19,795 nucleotides of DNA from Scytalidium lignicola (GCA_002812745.2 NCSJ02000536.1:1-19795); one strand, 5' to 3'; counted from the first letter of the stretch, positions 7,807 through 17,851 are shown. Program-made: numbers and translations. Notes: generated by a model not told the origin, from the sequence alone.

Positions 7807-10800
7807 CTAACAATCGGCATTCAGCGAGCCAGCAGCCTTGTTCGCATGACGATCAAACATCTCAAGCACCTCGGTTTTGTTGCTTTTTGCCCAAGACTCG
7901 GCCACCAGCATCTTCAACTCTGCATAATCCCGCGCAGTCATGTTGGTCCCGTGTTCCTCTACTCTATCATCTGCACCGTTCTGAAGCAGCCACTCCACAG
8001 CCCTCGGGGCTCCAATGTCAGCGGCCCAATGCAACGGCGTCCTCCCCGTCTTATTGCGTGCGTTGATGTCCGAGCCAGCTTGGACCAGCAGTTCCAAGCA
8101 CTCCGGGCTATTCCAGCTGGCGGCTGAGTGTATAGGCAAACTCCCGTTTTCCAGCGGCAATGATGGGTCCGCCTTGGATTCTAGTAAAAGCACCCTTAAG
8201 ATATCATGCCTGCTGCCCCGGGCCGCCTTGTGCAACGCAGTCCAACCTCCCTGAGACTGCTCGTTGACGTTTGCACCGTGCTTTATCAGTACGCGGATCA
8301 CGTCGACATTACCGCAGCGGGCTGCGGTATGAATGGGTGGCTCGTTGTTCTCGCGGAAGCCACTATACTGGTGTATATCCGCGCCAGCTTTCAGCAGCGC
8401 CTCAATAACGAGTGTGTTCTCCCTCATGCAAGCTTCTGCGAGAATTGTGGCTTGGCTTCTGATGCTTGTCCGCCATGGGGCATTCGGATCCGCGCCTGCG
8501 TCTAACAGCCGACTTACTACCCTCAAACTTCCTCCCTCCACTGCCCAGAACAAAGCAGGCCCTGAACCAGATGTTTGGTCGGGCTGATTTACGTCGGCAC
8601 CGGCATCTAGCAATCTGTTCACCAAGTCCAGATTCCCGTCCCGAGCGGCAGTGGAGAGCGGAGTCCCTATCCCCTCCAAGAGGCGTCTGTTGCTGCAAAG
8701 GTTAGGGTTTGCACCGTGCTCCAAAAGGAAGTCGACCATGTGAATATTCGAGCAGGCCACGGCGGCTTGAATCGGGCTGCCCGAGAGACGCATGCGGCCG
8801 TGACTGATTCTACAGGATCCAGCCATCATGTTAGGGTCTACCCCTGCCTTAAGAATAAGTTGTAGGATGTCAACATGATCGCCCGGCACCGCGGCTTGCA
8901 CGGGGCCGCCATAACTGCCAGTCCCGTCCTCCAGCGAGGCACCATGTTCGATGAGGATCTGGACAATCTCCTTATGTCCTTCGTAGGCCGCAATTTGCAG
9001 CGCTGGTCCATATCTACCACTTGCGCTTACATTAGCACCGTGAGTCAGTAGCAGTTTTACCACTTCAGCGTTGCCTTTTCTTGCGGCGCTTGCCAGCGCG
9101 TACGAATCGGCAAAAGATTTACTCGACTCTATATTGACATCAGCGCCTTTGTCGATCAACTGTTTTGCTATCGCGAGGTGTCCGTTTGCACAAGCTTCAA
9201 CCAGGGCTGACGCTTGAGCATCGTGTCTCCTGTAACCAAGATTGACCTTTGTTTCCGGCTTGGCGCCTCTATCAAGCAACTCCGCGACGAGATCCTCGTA
9301 ACCAAGAGCCGCGGCGTAATTTAACACGCCGTCCGGAACGAACTCGATGAAAATCTTCAGCATGTCACGATCCACTCCTGCTCTGTAAGCCTTTTCTAAG
9401 CCGCCTAACGCAGTCTCTTGAGATGCTTTCGGCAACATCAAGGCCACGCAGTCTTTGTAGCCTCGCGACGAAGCTGCTTCGAGGGGATTCACATCTGTTG
9501 GCTTGGGGTGGTATCGGTTGGGATCAGCACCGCCGTTAAGCAGCTGCCGCACGACTTCGATATGGTTCCGTCGAGCCGCTATGGTTAACGCTGTGGCGTC
9601 TGCGTAGCTCGTCTTGTTAGGATCTGCGCCGTGTTTGAGTAATAACTCTACAACTTTAGCGTGTCCCGAGGCTTGCGGCGATGATGGGGTTATTGTGAAG
9701 CCCACCGCCACCATTCGGATCTGCTCCTGCTTCAAGCAAGGCACAAACAATACTAAAATGACCATTACATGCTGCTGCTTGGAGGCACGTTTTATGGATT
9801 TCCCCGGCTGTATTAGGGTCCGCCCCGGCTTTCAGAAGTGCTAGAACGAGAGGCTCAAGACCCTCGAAACTTGCGTAGTACAGTGGAGCTGGAAACCAGG
9901 AGCGCCGCAGATCGGGTCCTCTCCACGGTTTGCTGGGGTCAGATAGCTTGCACCAGTTCCTGTATGTCTCTGTCTGCCCATTGTCTCGGAAAAGCTGCAG
10001 GACAAGACTTTCCAGGCTTGTCTCCTTTTGTGACTCTAGGTAATGATATACCCAGAATTCTGCTGCTTGCCTCGATAGCGGACGGTCTTTTCGTAGCTCG
10101 TCAGTGAGAGTCTCTGACATGCTCAAGAGATATGCCAATGAGGTTTTGGCTACGAAGGCGTGCACCTGGGGCTTATTTGCGCACCGAATCGTGTGACGCA
10201 ACCGTGAAAAGAATGCCTCTGATAACAAGTATTCTCTCACGGTGTAATGGGCTAGATGGAGCTCGATGGTCTTCTCAAGGTCACCGTTGAGTGTTCGCAG
10301 GCAAGTGGTAGCCGTCGCGACAAGTGATGTACACATTGTCGGAATCTCTGTTGGGTCTAGCACTCGCAAGTCTTCATCATACACTGGTCCGCCTTCGGAT
10401 TCGAAGTTAACGGCGAGGATGTCCGCCGCTTCTCTGATCTCGAGTGGCTTTGGCGAGATAGCGAGCCACATCAGAACCTTGATAGCATACTCGCTGTGAT
10501 GCTCATCAATTCTGTCGAGAGTTAATGCGTAGGTCTCCGAGAGTGATTTCAGGAGCGCTTTGAGCGCCTTCCTTACGTCTTTGATTGTAACACACTTTCC
10601 AAGTATCCCGAGCTGGCAATCGACCCACCGGAACATGCCACCGGCACCACTGACAAGGGAATCTTGGATTTCGTTTCGTAGGCTGGCAGGCCATTTGCGG
10701 AGCTTGGGGACACTTAACTGTGCTTGGACGAAATTGACAATGTCTCTGCCCACGTCTTCACTGCTAGCTTCAACAGTATGCACAACCTTCGAGTCAAGAA

Positions 10801-11941
10801 CTGCGGCAATGTCTACAGTGTGTCTACTAGCTAAGAAGATACGCAAACCATCTACTTGGGCGGCGAGGATGTCATTGAGGATTCCGAGCAACTCTCCCTG
10901 ATCCATGCACTCGTCCAGTGCATCCACCACAAGGTAGGTATCATCATACTCTTCCGCAATGCCTCGCAAGATCTTGACGAGATCCTGTACTGGAGGCTGA
11001 GCAATGCCATCTCGATAAACCGCTAAGCCATCGCCACAGTATGTCTTGCGAAAGTATCTTATAGCACATTGTGCCAGTGCTTTGGGCGGTTTCCCTTTCC
11101 ATGCCGCAAGCTGCGAGACTAATGAGCGAAGCATGACCTCCGATTTAGAAATAGCCTCGTTGCTGAAATCAAAGTAAAAGTATGCTAATGCTGCATCGTT
11201 CCCTAAGCCATTGCGATACTTGATGTGCTCTATGACAACTGAGCTGAGGACACTCTTCCCGCATCCCGGTATGCCATGGAGCCAGAAAGATGACATGCGG
11301 GCATCGCACCAGGCTTCGAATGCACTTCTATTGAGTTGCCAAAGCCCGGTGTCCTTCGCGCGCTTCTTGTAGAAATCGTTATGCCGGACGGAAGGATCTG
11401 GAGCTCCAAGCCACTCCAGCATCACCTGCAGTTCTTACTGTTCAGATAGGTGGATAGTTGAGCGCTGGAAGTTAAGTATTCTATCCTTGAGATCTCTTGT
11501 GTTCTTCTGGATCTCCACAATGGACATCGTAGCATCCGCGATAAGACCAAATTCCACGATGCTCTTCATTCGGTGTATGCTCCCAAGCGCCTGCTTGACA
11601 TCGCGTTCTCGCAGCGGTCAGAGCAACTGGTCACCTAACCGCTGCCACTTGGTAATTGGGCTGCGCAGCCGATCCTCGAGCTTCTGAAGGTCGTTTTCAA
11701 ATTCCGAGAGCAGTCCGTCGTTGAGGCTCATATTCCTTAGGGAGGATAGGCGTACCTCGCTCCCGACATCATCTCTGTCGAGTAACGGGATAAGTTGCTC
11801 GATTACATTACGCAGGATCTGCGCGATGTCCTTCTGCGCTCCCTGGACACCGCGACGATAGTAGTAGCACAGGGAGATGATACTTCCGCTGACCTGCGCG
11901 ACCGCTATTAGGCTCGCAACTAGGCTTAGCGGGTCCGCCAT
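7807..11941 (-). pseudogene. HeLo-like/NACHT/ankyrin STAND protein (fungal NLR-like), disabled
   Basis: A single gene of about 1,377 residues is recovered if three lesions are ignored. ATG at 11941 starts MADPLSLVASLIAVAQVSGS, the hydrophobic helical opening typical of the fungal STAND N-terminal (HeLo-like) domain. An in-frame TGA lies at 11620-11618 and TAA at 11437-11435; both fit C-to-T from CGA and CAA. The NACHT NTPase follows: Walker A GIPGCGKS (about 11275-11252), Walker B YLVVDALDEC (about 10936-10907) and FLASR. Ankyrin repeats begin near 9880 (YYASFEGLEPLVLALLKAG). At about 9660-9680 one extra base shifts the frame (exit after NNPIIAAS, re-entry at GHAKVVELLLKHGADPN), then roughly 15 repeats run to the C-terminus at 7807. 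In this family ligand sensing by repeats and NACHT oligomerisation trigger the N-terminal effector, often causing cell death or incompatibility. The domains read cleanly, so inactivation looks recent. An ATG at 11425 could still give a NACHT-ankyrin fragment lacking the effector domain. Confidence 0.86.
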
Positions 11942-12141
11942 GCTTGTTTGTTACTTTGACAAGGTTCTACAGTATATCCATCGGCCGATTAGGTAGATAT
12001 CAACGAGCTGTGGGCAGCTGCTAGAGCGGCGCCCTGCACGTGCATCACTCTGGAACAGATCCGCAACTAGTCATAATACAAGGCCGCCCCCCCCCCCCCC
12101 CCCGGCTGATTAAAGCAAAATGCTCCACTTTTGATGCCTGA
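11942..12141. promoter_or_regulatory. Upstream region of the NACHT-ankyrin gene
   Basis: By position this holds the promoter of the minus-strand STAND gene and the lead-in to the decayed gene to the right. It contains CCTGCACGTGCATC (CACGTG core, about 12033-12046) and the 17-base C run. No TATA element or other site can be assigned with confidence. Confidence 0.3.
12087..12103. repeat. Homopolymer of 17 C
   Basis: An uninterrupted run of 17 cytosines lies between AAGGCCG and GGCTGATT. Runs this long are prone to polymerase slippage and sequencing length error, so coordinates or frames across it should not be trusted. A second G-rich run (7 G) sits at about 12153-12159. Confidence 0.9.
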
Positions 12142-12863
12142 GCCGGAGGGCAGGGGGGGCCGGCAGCTCACAACCAATCAGCGTCATCGCCTACCAGCAG
12201 AATTTCTATGCAATTCGATGCTGACAATAGCAGTTGGGCTTCATATCTCGAATTCTCTAGAATGCATTCACATCCAAATATTAGCTGTCACTGTAGTAGT
12301 AATAGTAGTAATTTAAGCTTTATTTTAAGCTTTATTCTAAACTCCATTCCAAGCTCCAATTCAAGCTTCAATTCTACTACTTACAATTATACTAATATGA
12401 CATATTCTAAACTTTCCAAGGACTCCAAGCCTTCTATTAACACCAATATCAATTTCATCATTTCTACCAACTTTTCTACCATTTTAACTAATCCCAGAAT
12501 TACTTCTAATCCTAGGGCCATCACCTTCACCACTTCTACCTTATTCAACTACAACTACTCGAGATGACTACATTAAAATAGTTACAGCACAGTATAGTGA
12601 GATTCCAGAACGTCCAGGTGGAACCGTTATCCCTTGATCGGCAGTTTGAGACCGAGACACTTGTCCCGCAGCTATCGGACTTTCTCCATCACGATTTTCA
12701 GGTAGATCCTGATCCCTCCTTATTCCAGCAGCATCTCAACGGGAGCATTCCGTATTCCCTGAATAATTTCATGGTCGATCCTAACCTTCCTAGCCTGGAT
12801 GGCGATGTGAATTTGTTTTGGACCAATGATGCATATAATCAGTGGATCCCNAAAAGTGCTTGA
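12142..12863 (+). pseudogene. Decayed Gln/Pro-rich protein, C-terminal end (transcription-factor-like?)
   Basis: No single frame is open throughout, but parts look coding. At 12314-12376 one frame reads as a four-residue repeat of the type Gln-Ala-Pro-(Ile/Phe), with several Gln codons now TAA and Pro codons partly TTA. It continues through PSPSPLLPYSTTTTRDDYIK and AQYSEIPERPGG to about 12635. Another frame is open from 12582 to TGA at 12861-12863 and gives LDRQFETETLVPQLSDFLHH and later DGDVNLFWTNDAYNQWI. The two share 12600-12640, so a frameshift there is likely. An acidic, Pro/Gln-rich tail suits a fungal transcription-factor activation region, but no DNA-binding domain is visible. Base 12851 is N; it is the third base of a CCN codon and so Pro if length is right. 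Confidence 0.4.
12314..12374 (+). repeat. 12-bp tandem repeat, five copies
   Basis: Five tandem 12-nt units follow the pattern AAGCTTTATTTT, AAGCTTTATTCT, AAACTCCATTCC, AAGCTCCAATTC, AAGCTTCAATTC. Differences between units are mostly C/T, as expected if identical CAAGCTCCAATT-type units were hit by C-to-T mutation. In the frame starting at 12314 this encodes a Gln-Ala-Pro-Ile/Phe repeat. Confidence 0.75.
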
Positions 12864-13156
12864 ATAGACTGTACATTCCTGCTCATCTCACTGTATATTC
12901 TTGATCTTATAATGCATCACTCTATGCAGCCATGTGTGAGGATCAAATCCATTATACCCCTGCTTAAGAAAAGATACAAATATATCTATTCTAGAACTGT
13001 CTCCCTAAACTTTATGATAAAGACCTGTGGTGATTGTGCTTGGGCATCCTAAAGTTGTGAGACACCCTATCCAGAGTCCCCAGTCCCAATGCCGCCAGAC
13101 CAGTGTACTGTGTACTTGGAGAATGTAGTCTGGTGTAGCTCGTCCAAAAGTAAAGG

Positions 13157-13372
13157 TCACTCCGCACGGAAGAGCGTGCCGATGATGGACAGAGATTCCA
13201 GGTCGGAACTTTCTACAACCTCCAAGTGTTCCCCGTGGAGCCAACGCTCCAGATCGAGGTACGATAGCATGCCACATTGAAATGTAGAGAGCACATCATG
13301 TCTAAAGTCTTCATTATCCTTGGAACCTCTGTTTTCAAGCGCCCAAACAATAAAACCCGTCTCTAACTCCAG
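13157..13372 (-). pseudogene. Unidentified coding-like fragment
   Basis: A 71-codon open stretch with no start codon at its head (TAA just before it at 13375-13373) reads LELETGFIVWALENRGSKDN, then CGMLSYLDLERWLHGEHLEV and later SLSIIGTLFRAE before TGA. After the TGA the same frame continues for about 29 codons (PLLLDELHQTTFSKYTVHW). Composition (Leu, Glu, Asp rich, helical) is much more protein-like than the other five frames. The family is not recognised. It overlaps the possible 5' end of the SDR pseudogene on the other strand, so one of the two boundaries is wrong or this is an exon relic of a destroyed gene. Confidence 0.38.
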
Positions 13373-14213
13373 TTATTTTCGAGGCCCAGCAATATATCTC
13401 CGGATAGCTAGACCCTTTGAAAATAAAGTCATCGCAATCACCGGCAGTACATCAGGTATCGGCCTCGCGACCGCCAAGTATCTCGCTCGTCGCGGTGTAT
13501 CACTCTCTCTGGCAGACATTCAGCAGCACCAGCTTGATCCCGCTGCTCAGGCAATACAGGCAGAGAATCCCGGCATCGCAATCCTGACTAGAGTCGTCGA
13601 TGTGCGAAAATCCGACGCAGTTAACGCCTAGATCGCCGCCACGGTATCGGAGTTTAAGCAGCTGGATGGCGCGGTGAATCTGGCAGGCGTGTTTAGCCCG
13701 ACGGTTGATAGCATTGCGAGTTTAAAGAACAACGACTGGGATTTCGTCATTGCAGTGAATCTAACAGGCGTGATGTATTGCCTGCGTGCGCAGCTGAAGG
13801 CGATTGTTCCCAGGGGAAGTATTGTCAATGCATCCAGTGCAGCGGGTCTGGTTGGCTTTCCAAATTATCCTGCGTACACAGCCAGCAAACACGAAGTCAT
13901 TGGACTGACGAAGAGCGCGGCGAAAGAGGTGGGACATCGAAATGTTGGGGTGAATTGTATCTGCCTGTAAGTCTCGAGGAGGATTGGGCGTTTAAAGTAC
14001 TGCTAACTTGCGATAAGAGGGAGGATTGAGACGCCAATGATGACAAAGGTCCATGAGCTTGCACAAAACAAACCCGAAGCTGCATAGACTGCTCCGATAC
14101 AGAGAGAAGGGCAACCAGAGGAAGTTGCAACTCTTATTGCATTCTTACTCGAGGATGAGAGTTGTTTCATTACCAGCACATCACATCTGATTGATGGTGG
14201 CAGATTCTACTAG
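13320..14213 (+). pseudogene. Short-chain dehydrogenase/reductase (SDR), disabled
   Basis: Classical SDR features appear in order: ENKVIAITGSTSGIGLATAK (TGxxxGxG NAD(P)-binding motif, about 13420-13480), NLAGVFS (NNAG-like), NLTGVMYCLRAQ, VNASSAAG with the catalytic-type Ser, and YTASKHEVIGLT (YxxxK). TAG at 13629-13631 interrupts DAVNA/IAATVSEF and a second TAG at 14085-14087 interrupts NKPEAA/TAPIQREGQPEE; both are in frame. A 51-nt intron at 13967-14017 (GTAAGT, branch TGCTAAC, end AAG) joins NCIC to GRIETPM. The conserved tail ITSTSHLIDGG ends at TAG 14211-14213. The start is unclear: no in-frame ATG precedes GPAIYLRIARPF, although the frame is open from 13281, so a first exon may be missing or the ATG mutated. 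Substrate unknown; such SDRs often act in secondary metabolism, but no cluster partners are seen. Confidence 0.82.
13967..14017 (+). other. Intron in the SDR pseudogene
   Basis: The 51-nt intron has donor GTAAGT, branch TGCTAAC at about 14001-14007 and an AAG acceptor. It restores the frame into the SDR GRIETPM stretch. The AAG acceptor is less usual than CAG or TAG. Confidence 0.7.
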
Positions 14214-14771
14214 AAGGGCGTTGTATGTTCTGCAAACCTTTATTCATCTTCAAGCCTTTAGATTGTACGCAAATCCGACGTATAATTATTAATAAGATAC
14301 TTGAATGCAAAAAACTTACTCATAGTTGTACTATACAATACAAAAGGATAATCTGTATAATGTACTGTCTAGAATACTGCTACAATGTTAAGTAAGCTTC
14401 TAACAGCCCCAAGAACATTTAATAACATGCTGACCAAGACAAAGGAGTATCGACCTTGCTTGTAGCATTCTTCACTCAGTTTCTCCAAGTTGAACATTTC
14501 CCCTAGAAGTCGGCAGCATTAGCCTTTCATCTCTGTCTCTGATTTCCACATGGCGACAAGACGACCTATCCACTCAGAAGAACCTCATGCAAACACAGAT
14601 TCTCTAGCCCTCCGGCTCTCCCTTCTCAGAAAACTGCGGCACGCGCTCGAAGCCTGGCGCATCACCTCCACAAGCACTAAAACCCGACTCCCACATCCAC
14701 CTTGTGGTCTTGATCGACGTCTCTGCACCGACCCATCTGGTTGGATTAGCGACGCTCCAATCTAGGGTACC
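14214..14771. other. Intergenic region with a doubtful coding-like segment
   Basis: 14214-14450 is AT-rich and shows nothing. From about 14520 the composition becomes coding-like. Of the plus-strand frames, one has an ATG ORF of 71 codons (14550-14765) with an unremarkable Arg-rich product. Another, lacking a start and broken by a TAG near 14603, reads SDSHIHLVVLIDVSAPTHL-like residues and runs into the SNF2 3' end. Neither matches a family I know, so no gene is called. Confidence 0.35.
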
Positions 14772-17700
14772 TCATTTGAGGACAGATTTCAAGTACTGAA
14801 GCAATGTCAGAATTATGGTTGAGCCGTTAAGTTAGTTCAAAACATACCTGCAATGTTCCTAAACCAATACCAGCTTCTGACAACGGACCCTCAGCAAATG
14901 TCACTTGTGCCAGCACCTTTTTCCGCTTTTGGATATCAACGATTTGCTATGAAACTGTCAGCATCTTAAATATTTAGGAGTGACTTATGGTTAGCATCGG
15001 ATGCAGAGAGAATTTAGTATCCAAGCTTGTAGGGCTTCTGACCTCTTCGAATGAATTTCGCATCAAGTATCAGATCGTAGTGACCTCCCGCTTTTAGCCA
15101 ACTCTGTGGACGCGGCAGAGAGCTTGTTCTTCAATCATTGGGTTCCAGTGAGGTTCGAGAAGATATACTCGTGAACCAGTAGTGAGATCGAGACTGCAGG
15201 CACCAATCAGTGACAGGAAGCCAACACTATTCATGAAAACGAACCCGGCACCACCGCAAGTGATGGAAACGAGGATAACCCGAACAGAATCATCATTCTG
15301 AAATGCACGTAGAGCCTCGTTTCTTTTGGGGAGAGACATCTTCCCATCAATTCTGGTATATGGGATCCCCCTGTGGTTCAGCATCAACTGAACAAGATCA
15401 AGCGTATTCGTCCAGTACGAGAAAACAACACTGATCAATGTTAGCCGTTTGAACAAATACTATAATGTGGAAGCTGATGAGAGACCTTTTCTCAGTAATA
15501 TTGTGTTTGTAAAGATCCGCCACAAGTGATTTGATTTTCGTAGACATAAATTCGATGCTAAATGCCACATCACTGTCCCCTATTGGTGTTGCAGATGCCG
15601 AACTTTCGGCACTGTCTAGCAAGTCCCAATTATTCCAAGGCGATTTGCTCAGTTTATCATCCCTGGTTTGAGAATTGCAGTGCTCGCAGATCATCTGGTC
15701 AGAAGGAGTCGTTTGGCGGCGTTGGGTATCAATACCATATGACACTGAGCATTCGAGAACATCCTCCAGTAGGTTTGCGCCGCAATTCAAACAAGAGACA
15801 TTACCACCCAGAATATTGCCATAGAACGAGTCAGGAGTGCGGCCCAGAGTGCTACATCCCAGTGAAGCTCCAGGGGTTTGAGACGTTATCTTTTCAAGGG
15901 TAGATTGGTCGAGAAGTCCATGGTTGCAAATTAAACGGAGAATGTTAAGTAGACATAGAGCATTGAAAGTTTTGCCAGCTTGATGTCCGGAAGAGATGGC
16001 CTCCTCGAATAACGCTCTTGATTGGGCCTTTGCAGCCTCATACTTCTCTCGTTCAGCTGGTGAAAAGTTGAGATGATGAATTTCGTCCACTCGAGATGGA
16101 AGCTGAATCACGGCTTTGGTGCGGCTGATGGTGATAGCCCGTACCAGAGATTTGAGTCTCAGAAATCCTTTGGTATCTGTACCGTGACGATTCTGCCACG
16201 GTTTGAGGATCTCTTTTTCGAAAATTCTTTGGTCAGAATAGGGATGAACTCGCAAGAATTTGACAATGCTAGCGAAATCTGTGAGCTTATTTTGGATGGG
16301 AGTTCCGGTGATCGCCCATCGCCTTGTTGAACGAAGAGCGTAGCATGCTTGAGCTAGTTGGCTTTGAGGGTTCTGGATGATATGAGCTGTTCAAATTAGC
16401 AGTGCTTGTGTAGCATCTATGGGGTATTTTACCTTCGTCTAGGATTACTCGGTGCCAGGTCAACGAAAATATGGATTTCTCGTTTCCTGGTTGTCTGGTG
16501 TGTTTCCTCCAAATAGCGGAAACCGTGTGGTATGTTGTAATCACAACATCGTACTGCGCCAGGAACTCCGTACTTTTCTTATTCTGACCATGGTAGATGT
16601 AACATTTCAACTTCCCCGGTTGGAGATGGCTAAGCAGTTTCAGTCCCGTGAGAGATCATATACAGTTCCAGAAACATTGCAAAGATAGGTCAAGAGACTC
16701 ACAGAAAGAATTGCTTTTCCCAGGCTTGTATTACTGTATCCACGTTAGTCAGAGCGCTGTTCCTGCTATGTTCATACGTACATGCTGGAGGTACAATGAG
16801 CAGAGTGGTCTTCATGATGGCGGGTGGCATAGAATCGAGGGAACCGGGACTCATACGGGGCAATGAAAGAGCTGAATAAGCCTAATTGGCGGCAATTAGA
16901 CATATCATGCTGAGTGTCTTGCCTAAGCCCATATCATCCGCGAGCAGACCACCACGGAATTCTGGGGGCGCCTCATCCGTGCTATATCCACCGACATTAT
17001 TTATGTAGCTGTTAATACGTGTTATTAATTGAGATATGAGGGGGAGTTTCGGGGGCTACCTGAACCGCCCCAACGAGTCTTTTTGTCGACTCCATATGTC
17101 ACGAGAACCATCCTCCAGGCCCCAGCTTTTCTCCCGACGCACCATGAACGTCAAAGCCTGCTTCTGATACCTGTAGTATCTATCAGTGACTTGTAACTCC
17201 GACGTCGGGAGCGGAATCTACAGGAATAGGGCAGTTTTCACAATATCAGGTGCCTCGGTCTCTGGTAGCGGGATGTCATCCTTCATCAGTTGTCCAAGCA
17301 AATCAGGTCCAGTTTCCAGTCGCTCAATTTCGAGATTTCCAAGTGCTAAATCAAATGAATCCGTCATCATAGTCTCGCCTGATTCAGATGAGACGGCATG
17401 TGGGTTTCGGTATGGGACGCAGCGTTCACATCCAAGTGGATCTTGAAGATACATCTTGCGCTTCGACAAGTATTCTCCCACCTTTTCCCCAAGAGTCTCT
17501 GTGCCGAAGATGATTATGTTCAGAAACCACGACTGCGACCGTCTTCGTTTTCCACGCTGGCCATTCCGACGAGTGCTTCCTTGGGGAGAAAATTCAAGTT
17601 TCGAATGGCAGAACGGCTGTGTTTTGATTTCGGCCACCCCTTCCAGCTCATCAAGTATTCGTGCCGACATCGGGCATGGTATATCAAAAGTAATTGCACC

Positions 17701-17847
17701 GCAGTTAAGTGTTGAGGAAAGTCGGTTGGGACTGTGAAAGTCGACAGAGATATTTATCGAGTTCGGGCTCAATCCGCACCTGAGCTCTGCTGGGATGTCG
17801 CATAACTGTGCAAAAGCACGATTAGTGATCTGGCAGAGGTATATTTA
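14772..17847 (-). pseudogene. SNF2-family helicase (Rad5/Rad16-like), 5' truncated and disabled
   Basis: Ten exons rebuild in consistent phase: 17847-17222, 17170-17060, 17008-16782, 16733-16703, 16629-16433, 16386-15486, 15430-15245, 15193-15043, 14946-14848 and 14795-14772. Motifs in order: YQKQALTFMVRREKSW; motif I LLADDMGLGKT; ITTYHTVSAIW; motif II DEAH (created by splicing over 16432-16387); motif III RRWAITGTPIQNK; a Cys-rich stretch (CLNCG...CEHCN) in the insert where Rad5/Rad16 relatives carry a RING; motif IV VVFSYWTNTLDL; motif V CGGAGLDLTTGSRVY; motif VI EEQALCRVHRVG. Nonsense codons: TAG 16884-16882, TAA 15096-15094 (in GQKREV) and TGA 15072-15070 (in TIRYLM). The second and third fit CAA-to-TAA and CGA-to-TGA. 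The coding frame runs upstream to about 17847 (YLCQITNRAFAQLCDIPAEL) and stops exactly where the MULE begins. Such ATPases remodel chromatin or act in DNA repair. About 850 codons remain; at least the N-terminus is lost. Confidence 0.88.
15431..15485 (-). other. Representative intron of the SNF2 gene
   Basis: Nine introns are inferred (17221-17171, 17059-17009, 16781-16734, 16702-16630, 16432-16387, 15485-15431, 15244-15194, 15042-14947, 14847-14796), of 46-96 nt. This one has GTCTCT, branch GGCTAAC and acceptor ATCAG, and restores motif IV. Two donors are GTAG-type (17221, 17059), a weak context, but splicing there preserves family motifs exactly. Confidence 0.8.
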
Positions 17848-17851
17848 GGGG

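Noticed and set aside
8015..8705. Several plus-strand ORFs across the ankyrin region
   Set aside because: They are antisense to repetitive ankyrin codons, which keep reverse frames open. Products lack any domain.
13005..13277. 90-codon minus-strand ORF
   Set aside because: It lies in a different frame from the coding-like stretch at 13157-13372, and its Trp/Gly/His-rich product does not resemble a real protein.
14550..14765. 71-codon plus-strand ORF as a gene
   Set aside because: It is short, Arg-rich, without a recognisable motif, and the adjacent frame looks equally plausible. Too weak to call.
15740..15800. Canonical RING finger in the SNF2 gene
   Set aside because: Only C-x-x-C pairs (CLNCG and CEHCN) are visible. 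The C3HC4 spacing of a true RING is not met, so I describe it only as a Cys-rich stretch.
1405..17847. Stop-codon reassignment or programmed readthrough explaining the in-frame stops
   Set aside because: All three stop codons (TAG, TAA, TGA) occur in frame, the intact genes end normally in TAA or TAG, and frameshifts accompany the stops in three genes. Pseudogenisation explains everything.
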